From Prototheca cutis (taxonomy: Eukaryota > Chlorophyta > Trebouxiophyceae > Chlorellales > Chlorellaceae): DNA of 64,000 bases. Below are positions 11,873 to 22,762 of the stretch, in pieces. Made by a program: the position numbers and the translations under genes. The stretch spans positions 586,321-650,320 of the forward strand of contig BCIH01000011.1 in NCBI GenBank assembly GCA_002897115.2, written 5' to 3'. Under the pieces are notes generated by a model. The model saw only the letters and a program-made list of their open reading frames with translations. It had not been told where the DNA came from and did not search any database. Numbering within the stretch: the stretch's first letter is position 1; every line of letters begins with the position of its first letter.

Positions 11873-14746
11873 TCACCCGGCGACCAGGTAGTAGGGCTCG
11901 CTGGTGTTGGCAGCGGTGGAACCGAGGACAAACGCTGGCACGTCCAGCGTAGTAGCGTCCTCGATGGCAGGGATGTAGAGCCCCTCGCAGTCATGATCGT
12001 CCCAGGTGGTGTCGTCCAAGCGAAACGGCGGACGGTCAACGGCAATAGTGTAGTTTGACCGGAACCAGATGCCATTGGGAAGTTGCTTGTACGTGTCAAA
12101 GGGCGGCAGGCTCGGCACCTGTGGTTGGGGGTGGNTGGGGGGTGGGGATTGGGCATGCATGCTTGTGCATATGCATATGCGCATGCATATCATGGCTGCC
12201 ATGTCAGACAGCAACCGCCACGCACACAACAGATTCCCCCTCAATACCAAAACATACTTAACAAAATATCAATACAAAACAAAAACCAGACCTCGTCGAT
12301 TTCGTAGACGTAGCGGATGGCTCGACCAACGACAGCTCGAAATTCATCGACCCATTCTGCGTTTCCCACCATAGGCGTCCCCGTGCCAACGACGGTGACA
12401 GAGGCGTTTGGCCAGACGGCGCTGGCCCAGACGCCACCTAACGAGGCCAAAGCTGACCCGAGGCTGTGCCCCGTCATGACAACTCGCCGGGGCACCACAC
12501 CACCACTGAGGTCCAGCACGACCGCGGTGATGTTCTCATCAGGACTCGTCGCGGCATCAGTGAGGCTTTGAAACTGGTTGAGGAAGCCCCGATGCACTTG
12601 GACGCCCTCGACGACGTTGGCGCCAGTGGGGGCAAATTCTGTAACCTGGCCCGCCAGCAGATCCTGGGCCCAGTCGCCTGCCGAATCGGTGCCCTCAAAG
12701 ATTACGTAAGCGGTCTGCGTCTCCGCGTCCCAGGCCACCGCGCCATCAGCGGACGTGCCAGAGCTGTAGAGGTAGCGCCGGGGCAGGTCGGCCAGCACGG
12801 TGGCGTTGGAGGGACGCCAGAACAAGCAGGCTGCACGAGCCGCTTCACGCGACCGGCACAACACGGGCGGGCATTCAGAGGGCAAAGGCAGGCTCACCGG
12901 GGCAATGCTCCCTAAAGGTGCATTCCCTCCAGACTGATAGTCCACGGGGTATGCCGGCGGCAGGTTCGGAAGGTTTGTCGCGTTACCCAGTGTGTCAGGC
13001 CCAACAATGGAGGCGTTGACCGCGGCGGCAACTTGGTCAATGCCCGCGGTCCCAGACTCTGGGACTGTGCCGTTGAGCGCGGCCACGATGTCCGTGGAAT
13101 TGAATGGCCAAATGTAATACAGCTGCACCAGCTGGTCAAAGGCCCAGGCATACTGGGGGTTGAAGCCCAGCCACGGCATGCCAAAGGTGATGACGTCGAC
13201 CGCCGCAGCAGGGTATGCCAGGGCCAGCGCGGGGCCGGCCAGCGCCGCCAGGCCGCCGCCCGCCGCCTGCCCCGTCACGATGATGTGCAGGGGTTCCTCC
13301 GTGCCTGGGAGCACCTCCTCAATGGCCTACCGGGGGGATATGATGTGGTGGGTGGTGGTGTTTGTATTGTGATGGGAGTGGCCACCCGCTCACTGGGGTT
13401 TTGAGGTGGCGGTGTCACTTTGGGCATGTGGAAAGGAGACAGTCCAATTCCATGCCGATCAAACCCCTCAACAAATTCATTGCAATTTCTCGACAAAAGA
13501 GCCACCGAAACAACTCCAATAACAACGATTCTAGAACATCAAAACCCTGAACCAGCGCTCTCTGTGTCGTACGTCGGTGAGGGTACCGTTGAGGCCGCCT
13601 TCCAGGACGCCGCTCAGCACGCTCTGCAGGAGAACCGGAGCCTCAGCAGGGCCAACCCAGTTCTGCAGGTACTCCACAGGCTCGGTGGCGTTGAATTCCT
13701 CCAGCGTGTGGGAGTTCAGGCTGTAAGCCTGCACAGATTGTTGTTGATGTGCGCGTGTTGGAGGGGTTGTCAGGGGGCATGCGGGAGGTGTGTGGAAGCC
13801 TTGCGTGTGCAAAGATTTACCTGGCGTCACCAGGATCCTAAAGAGTTCTTGTCAAAAGTCAAATGGGCCATGACCCCGTGTGCAAGCAAATACCACCCTT
13901 CAACACCAGCTCACCTGGAAGGCTACGATCACTTGGTTGAGACCCGAGTGCCGAACCGAGACGGAGCCGCCATCGGCCAGAGGAATCTGAAGCGCTTCAT
14001 CGGCAAAATCACTGGTATTTGTCATGACCGCATACTGCAGCGCCACGAGCGTCTTGGTCAGGACAGGGCCTGAGCAGTTGGAAGTGATTGAGAGGGAGGC
14101 AGTGGGGTTCAGGAGTTCGGCGACAGCGTTGTGAACCGCTGTCTGTGTGCGCGCGCGCGCGGGGCTCACCCTCGCACTTCCACGACATGGAGCGAATGCT
14201 GCAGCTTTCAGCACATTGCCTGGATCCATAATCATGGCCAAGCTGCAACTTCACTGCCAATTCAAGTACAGGGATGGCTGCCAGTCAAAGTACTAAGGAA
14301 TCCAGCCCTTGCGCAGGACCCAGGACTGTCCCACTCAGGTACGTACCATACTTGATGGAGGGGACCAAGGGTGTGACCTCTCCACCGGTGAAAAAAGTCC
14401 GAATATCATCCCCGACATCGCTCACCGCCCCCACGGCGGTGTGGATACCGCTTTTTATGGTGTTTACAGCGTTGTCCACGAAATCACCCGTGGCGTTGGC
14501 GGCCGTGCCAAAGGCACTCCCAACCGCGCCTGCAGCAGTACCCAGGGCGCCGCCCACCGCACCCACTGCCGTCCCAATACCATTTTCTACAGTATTAGCT
14601 GCGTTACCGATGGCATTGCCGGCGGTGTCGGCGGCATTGCCAACCGCATTCACGGCATTGGAGAGCCAGTCGGCCTGGGCACTGAGGACCAGCGCGAGGA
14701 GCAGCAGGGTTGCTGCGGCGGGCCTCCTCGACATTCTCACCATCAA
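11873..14746 (-). CDS. secreted double class-3 lipase, first domain catalytically degenerate
   Basis: The protein starts at 14746 with a signal peptide (MVRMSRRPAAATLLLLALVL..ADW) and a stretch of Gly/Ala/Asn-rich imperfect repeats (NAVGNAADTAGNAIGNAANT) that is probably amphipathic or disordered. Exon 1 ends at 14347 (TATG|GTACGT). A first lipase-like domain follows: HSGLNQVIVAFQ, HIIVTGQAAGGGLAALAGPA, ITFGMPWLGFNPQYAWAFDQ. Where lipases have G-x-S-x-G it has GQAAG, so the nucleophile is missing. The second domain has the full class-3 set: AYVIFEGTDSAGDWAQDL, VHRGFLNQFQSL, VVMTGHSLGSALASL with Ser nucleophile, VVGTGTPMVGN, and HDCEGLYIP near the C-terminus, which could supply the His. The stop is at 11875-11873. 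Many N-x-S/T sites and several Cys fit secretion or the endomembrane system. Substrate is unknown. Intron positions between 12100 and 14350 are approximate. Confidence 0.75.
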
Positions 14747-14994
14747 GGAATCACTTTCTCATTACAAATTCTCACAACAATGGCGCGGGATCAGGGTTGA
14801 TCAGTTGGGCCCCAACGCGCTTTTTCGTAAGGAATTTCGTACGGCATCGGGGGTTTCGGGGTGGGGTACGATTTCCGACAAACTGGGGCGCACCCCACAA
14901 GAGATCCCCGAGGGTAACCCAGAAACAAACTGGCCTCACAGCACGTGTTCAATGGTGCTGATCCGCGGCGCAGGGCCTGCGGNAATCCTGGTGA

Positions 14995-15741
14995 TCAGAT
15001 CATATCAGGTGGAGCGCCTGGGAGGCAGGGGATGTGCAAGGGGGGGGAGCTTGGTTTGCGATCAAAAGGCGGCGGCCTATTGCCGGTCAGGACCAGCCTC
15101 TCCCCCAGGTGGCGGATGTTCCATGCCATGTTGATGTCGCGGTTCCACACTACACCACAACTCTGGCATTTGAGGATGGCGGACTTGTTCCGGGCGGNGN
15201 TGCTGTTTNNNTTGCGCGCAGTGCTGCCGCTGGATGGGGGCCACTGTCAACCGCGGGGCATCACGTCCACCGGCCTCGCCCCAGCCTGGAGCACCTGTNG
15301 CGCTTGATGCCGGCGTACCCCCTGGGTGGGTGTCTTCTCTTCCCACCCGCGCCGCATCACGAACGCATGCCTCTTGCACCTGCTCGGCCACCTCAATGCC
15401 ACCCCTGCGGTGCGCATCCTGGGACAGCCGCGGTGCAGGATCCCAGCAGGCTGTCGTGGACAGCCAGCTGGTCTTGCTGAGCCCGAGCGTGGCACCCAAA
15501 CATGGGGACAATGCTGGACCTTCAACCCCNGNCCCTCGCCACCCCTGAAAGACTTTGTCATCAACGNCATCGTGCAGTGCCACATGCTNAAGNACCCNGG
15601 CACACTGAAGGATGACCTTCTTCGATTCGCTCGCAAAGTGCTGAGCACCNGCTCCCCGGAATGCATCGACAAGTGGGTGGCAGAGCTGGAAGGAGAAGGG
15701 CTCTGGGCTGAAATGCCTCCCAACTCAGGCTCTGGATCCAA
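14995..15741 (-). pseudogene. Fanzor/TnpB-like nuclease remnant (C-terminal zinc ribbon and RuvC-III part)
   Basis: The minus-strand frame ending at the stop 14997-14995 reads AILKCQSCGVVWNRDINMAW, then NIRHLGERLVLTGNRPPPF. The pattern CxxCG...WNRDxNxAxNI is the signature of the second zinc-ribbon knuckle plus the last RuvC motif (D in NRD) of TnpB and eukaryotic Fanzor proteins; a basic, Pro-rich tail after it is also common there. The same frame continues upstream to about 15741 but is interrupted by TGA at 15249-15247 and by several Ns (15198-15211, 15299, 15530-15532). The expected first CxxC knuckle is not visible and no N-terminal part was recognised. It is therefore probably a decayed or poorly sequenced insertion. 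Transposon ends were not found. Confidence 0.5.
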
Positions 15742-16529
15742 GAAGCGGAAGATCGGATGGCAGACAGAACCGTAGCTGCCAGAAGTACAGGCGGAGGACC
15801 ACAGCGAGACCAGGTGCAGCTGCTGAGGCCCAGAAAACGGTGGCCATGACNTTGCCTGTTGCTGAACTTGAATCTGATCCCTAGATAGATTGACCTGCCT
15901 TTGTCTGCACAGTACTCCCCTTGATTCGACAAAACAATGGCAATTGAATCATGATATGGAGGCATAAGACGAGATTTTCTTCTGAAATCAACCCACACAG
16001 AACCTGCTCTGGGGCCCAAACAGGGCATGGCCCAGCTCTTGCCAATCCTAAGGCGATTGCTGGCGGCGCGTTTGAAGAATGTCAAGGGCCGCCGAACGAG
16101 AAACCGACATAATCACTACTCCCATTTGCACCCTCAATCCTTTCATTATCTTGATTTCTGGGGTAACAGGCGTTGCGAGGGGCGTACACGCGCGGCTTGG
16201 TGGCCCCGCCCCCCGCAGTTGCGCAGGCCCTGAACGTCGAAGGGCGGTTGCCCACGAACGCGCTCCTTCCTGACCCCGCCCTGTTCTGAGACTGGACTTT
16301 TGGTCGGAAGTTGACGTTGGGTGGGGCGTGACGTCGTTGGTGCCCAGGGGACGTTGAAGCCCCGGTTTTACACAGCCCGGCAATGCCTAGGGGGTGAATA
16401 CACGGGAGAAGGGTACAAAGGACGACACGAAAGCAGGAAAAAAGGGTATGGTGTCCTGGGATTGCAATCTATGGTGGTACAGACCCCACCAGTTTCCTGC
16501 AAGCAACTGATCGGGCACTGCCGGGTTAG
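15742..16529. other. intergenic stretch, no supported gene
   Basis: This region lies between the Fanzor-like remnant and the SLC35F-like gene and contains an N at 15851. Short ORFs on both strands have no family resemblance. A plus-strand frame ending at about 15775 (DDLLRFARKVLST..., ending KKRKIGWQTEP) overlaps the remnant but is unassigned. Confidence 0.4.
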
Positions 16530-18045
16530 TCAGTCGCCCAGCAGGCGCTGCTTTTCCATGTCGTCCAACCCCCCAGTCAGTCCGCGCGGGGAGCGGTCGG
16601 TCAAATCGATTTCCGGGATGGCAGCCCCGGCGGGCAATGCCGGCGGGTCTGCGTCCCCTCCACGAGCTCCTTCCGGCCCTTCAGGGCTTGGGCTGCACAC
16701 GAAGAGACAGAGTCCCGCGGCGGTGAACGCAAACGACAGAAGAAATGCTGCAGCAGAGGCTGGGGAAAACCCTTCAAAAAACAGCGCCCGAGCTATTCCC
16801 GTCCAGGCATCTGCACCCAGGAGCGAGAGGTTGAGGAGGGCAGCGCCGTGCGCCTCCAGCGCCGCCGGTGCCAGCGAGTAAAACACAAACATTGCCGCCG
16901 CGTAGCCTGTGGCTGGTAGTATGACCGCGACCGTCCAGCGAATGCTCCGTATCGCGGGGAGCTCCAGCACCATCGCCTGGGTCACTGAGAGCGCCGCCCC
17001 TGCCGCCCCCAGCCCCGCCAGCACCACCGGTGCNGGGGTCGACCCCAGCAGTCGCTCCTGAGCGACGTTGGAGCCGGCATACAGCATCGCGCCAGCTACG
17101 GCCGCCGCGTCGCCCAGCAGCGGCCGGCGATTGGCAGATGGTTGTCCTGTGTCCTGTGTCACGAGACTGGTTGCGGGCATTGAGGTCATTGCCGTCGTCG
17201 TCATGAGCATCGTGCAGTGCAGGGCACTCTGTTGGGGTGCAGTGACCTGGTTTGATGATGCCAATTTCCAGGTGGCACGGGGTGTCGTGATTATTGACGA
17301 ACCCACCACCGCCGACAGAGTAGGGGGGGCTCCATCGCCACTCCTGCCCCCACTACCACTGCTACTGCTGCCATCGGAGAGCACCAGGAGGGCAAAGCCC
17401 AGCACGCACAGCGCGGCACCCGCCGCATGACGACGGGTGTACCGCGCTCCCAGGAAGAGCACCGATAGGCCGAGGGCCGCCGGCACGGCGGCCGCGTCCA
17501 GCAGCTGCACGCTGGTGAGGCTGGTCCATCGATAGGCGGCCACTAAAAGTGCGTTGCCCTCCACATCCAGCAGGCCCAGCAGCAGAAACGGCCAGCATTT
17601 TCTCATGACGCGCCACAAGGAATGTATAGTGCCAGACCGTGTCGTTGAAGTGCCGAGTCGAGGCCTTCCACGCGAGCCGTCGGCAGGCTGAGCCTTGAAC
17701 AGGCCGTGCGTCAGGGAGACTCCACCCCAGACGAGTGCCAGGGCAATGTAATTGAACAGCGACTGCGATGTCGGCACCGACACGCCCTGTGGGTGGGGGC
17801 CGGGAGATTTGTATTGGTAAATAATGGGGGGAGGGATGAAGATGAGCAGCCCAACCTGCCCAGCCAGGGACGTGGTGAGTGTTTGAAAAGCCCTTTGTGG
17901 GCCAGACTACATGGACAAGGACTATGTTCTTATGAAAACAACCCCAACACACCTGATTGACCAGCAGCTCGGAGCAGACGGCGGTGCAGGCAATCAGCAG
18001 CGCCAGGACTTGGCCGAGGGCAATGCCCCGGAGGACGGCCGCCAT
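16530..18045 (-). CDS. SLC35F-like drug/metabolite-superfamily transporter
   Basis: Membrane transporter of about 449 residues in two exons. Exon 1 (18045-17953) encodes MAAVLRGIALGQVLALLIAC, a first helix ending ..LLVNQ. Exon 2 (17786-16530) continues GVSVPTSQSLFNYIALALVW. The segment FLLLGLLDVEGNALLVAAYR then WTSLTSVQLLDAAAVPAALG is typical of the SLC35F1/F2 (DUF914) group of the drug/metabolite transporter superfamily. Later helices include LLGDAAAVAGAMLYAGSNVA and VILPATGYAAAMFVFYSLAP. A long hydrophilic Ser/Thr/Gln-rich loop (about 17340-17130) splits the two halves. The C-terminus ends MEKQRLLGD, with an LL sorting-like motif. Exon phases fit exactly (93 and 1257 bases). Substrate is unknown. 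One N is at 17034. The gene is divergent from the VASt-DysF gene, start codons 428 bases apart. Confidence 0.75.
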
Positions 18046-18473
18046 TGCCGCCGTCGCCCGGGGCTCACTGGGGACAGGACCCCTGTTTTTGTCACCAGTC
18101 CTCGATCCGGATACTATGAAAGGAACAAGTGCATGTTGTGTGTCGTCGCGACTGCAGAGACCGAACCTCCGACGATTGCCCTGGTCTAAGCAGGTCGTGA
18201 CCCCGCCCTCCACCGGAGTGGCGTTCCCACCCCACACCGTGGGCAAGGATGATGGATCGCATCATCAACACGGCAGGCAGCGCCCTGGCGCCCGTCATGC
18301 TAGCCCACTTGCAGCTGCGCTTCCTTGTATAATTTTTGATTGATTCAAAAGGCACAATGACTGCATTGGCTGCCGGGGCGGCACGCCGAGCTTGCTGACC
18401 GGCCGTTTCGGAGGGCTGGTCCTCCCCGGGCCGGAGGTCGAGGCCCCCCTCCACACGAGGCCTGAGCCTGGTC

Positions 18474-21202
18474 ATGACAGTGAACGATGTCACTAACTGG
18501 GTCAGATGGCCGGATGGCGTGGCTGGCACGCAACTTCTGTCGGTCAGGGTGGAGAAACCGGTGGACGAGGTGTTCCTGCTGCTGCACGGGGCGACCAACG
18601 ACTTCGTGGTACGGGGGACCGGGGTGTACGTGAGGGTGTGGTGTCTCTGTGATGGGAGACTTGCAAAAATGTGCAATGCCTGTGCAATTGGGAGGGCTGT
18701 GATGAGACTTATACTACATACGAATGACTGGACTTGGTTTGGACATCCCTGAGTAGTTTGGAGGGTTTGGGGAACTGGGAAATGGACGAATGCGGATGGC
18801 CGTGCAGCTGCGTGGCTCCGTCGCCCACAGGGTTGGCCAAGCAAGGATAACGAACCTACCCACACACCCACCGCTTCCCTTTTACTCGCCTATACTCACC
18901 CACACTGCAGAGCAAGTTTAACACGGCGGTAGGCAACCGTGACTATGCCGTTACGGACTGGAAGACCAGCACGAATCAGCTGTCGGGCGACGGCAGCCAG
19001 CCACCTGATCTCACCGTCCTGCGGCCCGGCTGGGTTCGCCGGGCCCAGTTTGCCGGAGTGTCCATGGGCAGCACCTTTACCAGTACCGAGCTGGAACAGG
19101 TTTTGGACACAGGGCCTGGGAAACGGTTTGCCACGGAATCCTGCGTGGCCACCACGGCAACGTATGGCGACAAGTTTCGGCCCGTTGTGAAGCATACCAT
19201 CACGGCACTGGGGCCTGGCGTGGCTCATGTGAGTGTCCGTGGAACCGTCGTTTTTGTGGGCCGCGTCAACGGCCTGATCAAGGGCCTCATCGAGCGAGGC
19301 GCACGAGACGGAATGGCAAAGAACTATGCTGCCTACAAAAGAGTTCTGACAGAGTTTGCGACGGTGACCGATGCTCCCGAACCCGAAGAAGCCGCCGGCG
19401 AGGGTGCCGCTGCCGCGGCACTGGGACCCCCGCCGCCCACACCCCCGGCCGCCATGCTCCCGGCCGAGCTCCCACGCTCCATTGTTGCCCTGGTGAGTGG
19501 ATATGTTTTTTGGCGGAAGAAGTGTTTTTTTGTGTGTGTATGTGTGTTTGGGGGGGGGGGGTCTTTTTTTAATGCACGAGGGTACTTACAACACGTATAT
19601 ATATGTATGCATATCCCAAACTCCACACACACAGGTGGGCATCGAGTTGGCGGGGGCGCTTGCACCCTGGGCGACCCTGCTCCAGTCGGTGCTGCCTGGC
19701 GGCGGGGCGGTGCCACCGCTGGCACTGCACGTCACGCTGTGCACGCTGTGTGCACTGTGCGGCCTCCAGGTCGTGCTGCGGATGCTCGTCTTTCTGCGTC
19801 GCGCCTCAGACGAGCCAGCCGACGCCGTGGCTGCCTCAGTCCACCTGGCATTCAAGGTCCGGGTTTGGGTTTTTTTGGAGGGGGGATTTTTTCCCCCACC
19901 AGGGGGGGGGGGGGGGGGGGGGGAATTTTTGTGTTGGTTGCTTGCATTCACTTGCGGGCATTGGGGTTGAGATCTGGACGCTGCTTATTTATATGTGTAG
20001 CAGTGACATGGAAGTACATTTGTTGCATCATGATCCCCACCAAATACCCCCCCCCCCAAAAAAAAATAAAATAATAATAATAACAATAAATAAATAAAAC
20101 AATAATAATAATAACACAAAATAAAAAAATGGCCAATGCAGGTGTTGGATTTTCCAGAGTCGAGTCACCAAGTGCTGGTGGCTGCGCTGCTGCTGCTGGC
20201 GGTCCGGGCACTTTTGGGCGTGGCCGCAAGCTTCATCCCGCTGCCACCGCAGCCCCGACCGCGTGTCGTGGCACCCCCGCCGCNGGCCGCGCCACCGGCA
20301 ATCCCTGTCGCCACACCGACCAAGGACGAGAAGGGCAAGGTCAATGGCGTCGCCGCAGTCGTGGTGGGTCTTCTTTTGCTGGTTTTTGCTTCTTTTGGGA
20401 GTGGGATGCATATGTGAACTTGTTTGGGGTTCCAAGGCTCCCAGCCATGGCAACAAAGTGGGTGCATCTCTCACTTGTCTCAAACGAGCNCTCTCGACAC
20501 CGGTGACCCACCCACCACACAAACGCAGGCGGATGCTTCCCCTGGCCCTCTGGCGGCCGAGGCAGAGGGCGTGATGGAGGGGGTCAAGTACGAAGGCTAC
20601 ACCGAAGCCATCAGTTCAGCCCAGGGACAGATCCAGGCCCAGGCGGCGAGTGGGCGCTCGATCACGCAGATGCTTTTTTCTCCCTGGATGGTACGAATTG
20701 TGTGCTGTTGCTTCCGTTTGGGGATAAGGGCGTGATGCCCGGCCGGGGAAATGGTGTGCATGGTTTTCTGGGATCCATCTGTCTGTTTTGCAGTGAGAGC
20801 AGAGCGATGTACCAAGCGCATGCATGCACCCCCTTCCCCCTTTTCCCTTTCCCATGTATTCTGTGCAGGGTTCCCAAGCGGCGCCAGTCACAGCAGCATC
20901 CAGCGCTCCAAACTCCCCCTCTGGCNTGACATCTCCACCCAGCCTGGTCTCGCCAAAGGGATTTCCCAAGGCCGAGTCCCTGCCGCCTCCGGCTACGAAT
21001 GCAGACGGGAAGACCCCAGTGCCGGCTGCCTCTGCCTCCGACAATGGTTTGGACCTGGCTCGACTGGAGAGTGACGACGGGCAGGGCAATGCCGAGCGGC
21101 TGCTGAGCCCCCGCAGCCGGGCGCGGGACCTGTCAGCGCCCACGGGAAAGCAAGCCAGCAGCCGTGCTGTGATCGAGGAGATTTTCGAGAACGAGCGCCT
21201 CC

Positions 21203-21292
<90 letters not shown>

Positions 21293-22762
21293 GGGGGAGG
21301 GGGAAGGGGGGTTCAGGTAGCCCTGGAGGGAGGTGTGCATCGCATGGTACGGGATAGTGTCGGGAAAGCGTCCGATTCTCCACCCCCGCACACAGCCTCA
21401 CCCTCTACGCTTGCTCCAAGCCACATATTCATGCAGCCGTTCCGGGGATGGGGCCATTCCTGGCCGGGCCACTTTCTTCCCACAGACCGCGTGGCGCATT
21501 GGTCGCTGCGGGAGGTTCCCGGGAAGCCGGTGGTGGCGTCGCAGGAGTTCAAGCGCATCGTGCCCCGGGTTCAGCCGGTGAGAAGCATGGGCTGCCTGGG
21601 AAGTGCTGTGTCCAGAGCTCGCCCGCTTGCTCATGTCTGCAGTCAATAGTATGAGCTGCTCAGCCGTCGCTCTCACAAAACATGCATTTCTTTCTTTGTC
21701 ACAACAGGGCTGGCGGTGGGTGGAGTCCACGTGGCANCTTGACCGTTCTGGCAGCATTGTCGATGCCGTGGACACGGACGCCTGGGCATACGGCCTGGAC
21801 TTTGGGTGGCTCGTGTTTCCTTTCCCAGAGGGCGGCGGCTACAAGTGGGTAGCGGGGGGCGTTGATGCCTTGGACCGGGGGGTGGAGGGGGGTCTCATGG
21901 ACCTCTGGTTTGTTGGGTTCAGCGCTCCCGCATTGGGGCCGTGTTCTTTCTTTCTTTATGTTCGCTTGGAGGACGAGTCCCTTGCCCCCCACACACCCAC
22001 GCACGCGCGCGCACACACACACACGCACACCGCCGTTACTACTCCTGCAGGAAGTATTCCGACTTTGTGCGTCGGCGGCGGTGGATTCGGACGAGGGTTC
22101 CGATTGACCCCGATGAGCCTGGTGCGCCGGCTGCTGCNGTGCCAGAGGCCGAGGAGGCAGTCATGGCGGCGGCACCGGGGTCCGCCGCTGAGCGCCCTGC
22201 GGCGCCTACAGCAGCCCCGGCACCTGCGGGGGTCCCCCGCGCGCCGCTGTCCCCGGGGGGCACCGAGCTTTCCGACAGCTTGCTCGTGGCTTCCATCGTC
22301 GCGACTGCCATCGCCAAGGCGCTGCTGGCAGCCGACGACGACGACGATGACCATGGCAAGGCCGGCAAGGGCGCGGCAGGCAAGGCTGCACCGGAGCCAG
22401 CAAAGGCTCTCGGCACGGCCCCGTCGGATGTCACGACATCAGCGACTCCACCCGAGGGTTTGATGTCTGGGACCCAGGCAGCCCCACCAGGGGACCAGGA
22501 GCCTACTGCTGCTGCAGTGGTGGGCATGGATGCCGGGGACGGCATGGCCGCCGCGCCGCGTGCCGAGAGTGAGGCATCAGTCCCCTGCGAACCGGCCGCC
22601 GCCGCCCCTGAGGCAGCAACTGAGACCCTCGAAGAAGGCCCTGCAGCACATGTGCCTCTGGCAGATGAAAAGCCATCAAAGCCGGCGTCAGAGAACGGGA
22701 GTGTTGAACGCGATGCGAGTGTTGCCCCGCCGGAACCCGATTCTGGGCATCTCATGCTGTGA
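18474..22762 (+). CDS. VASt domain, transmembrane and DysF domain protein
   Basis: A multi-exon gene joining two membrane-associated domains. The first exon (ATG at 18474) holds KPVDEVFLLLHGATNDFV and the next (about 18911) SKFNTAVGNRDYAVTDWKTS. With RAQFAGVSMGSTFTSTELEQ, GPGVAHVSVRGTVVFVGRVN and RDGMAKNYAAYKRVL these form a VASt (StAR-related sterol-binding-like) domain. Two hydrophobic exons follow (LALHVTLCTLCALCGLQVVL; VLVAALLLLAVRALLGVAA). The C-terminal third has dysferlin/peroxin (DysF) signatures: ENERLQ, LPTDRVAHWSLREVPGKPV, GWRWVESTW..D..GSIVDA, DAWAYGLDFGWLVFP and KYSDFVRRRRWIRTRVP. A low-complexity Ala/Pro tail ends at 22760-22762. DysF occurs in Pex23/Pex30-type ER proteins, VASt in ER contact-site sterol carriers; a role in lipid handling at ER contacts is inferred. 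No GRAM domain was found upstream. Internal introns contain poly-G, AT-rich and (GT)n tracts. Confidence 0.75.
19550..19561. repeat. short poly-G tract in intron
   Basis: Twelve G after a TG-rich stretch, inside an intron of the VASt-DysF gene. Confidence 0.8.
19902..19923. repeat. 22-bp poly-G tract in intron
   Basis: Homopolymer inside the intron between the two transmembrane exons of the VASt-DysF gene. The same intron has an unusually A-rich 3' half (about 20050-20130), unlike the GC-rich surroundings. Confidence 0.85.
21205..21288. repeat. (GT)n microsatellite starting at a splice donor
   Basis: About 42 GT units begin immediately after the exon ending CTCCAG (21204), so the first repeat unit is the 5' splice site itself. 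It lies within the DysF-coding part of the VASt-DysF gene. Confidence 0.9.
21998..22033. repeat. (CA)n-rich microsatellite in intron
   Basis: [24 protein letters not shown] tract a short distance before the 3' splice site (CTCCTGCAG, about 22050) of the exon encoding the DysF end KYSDFVRRRR. Confidence 0.8.

Noticed and set aside
20616..21401. Minus-strand ORF rich in His-Thr repeats
   Set aside because: It is the reverse of the (GT)n microsatellite and overlaps exons of the VASt-DysF gene on the plus strand.
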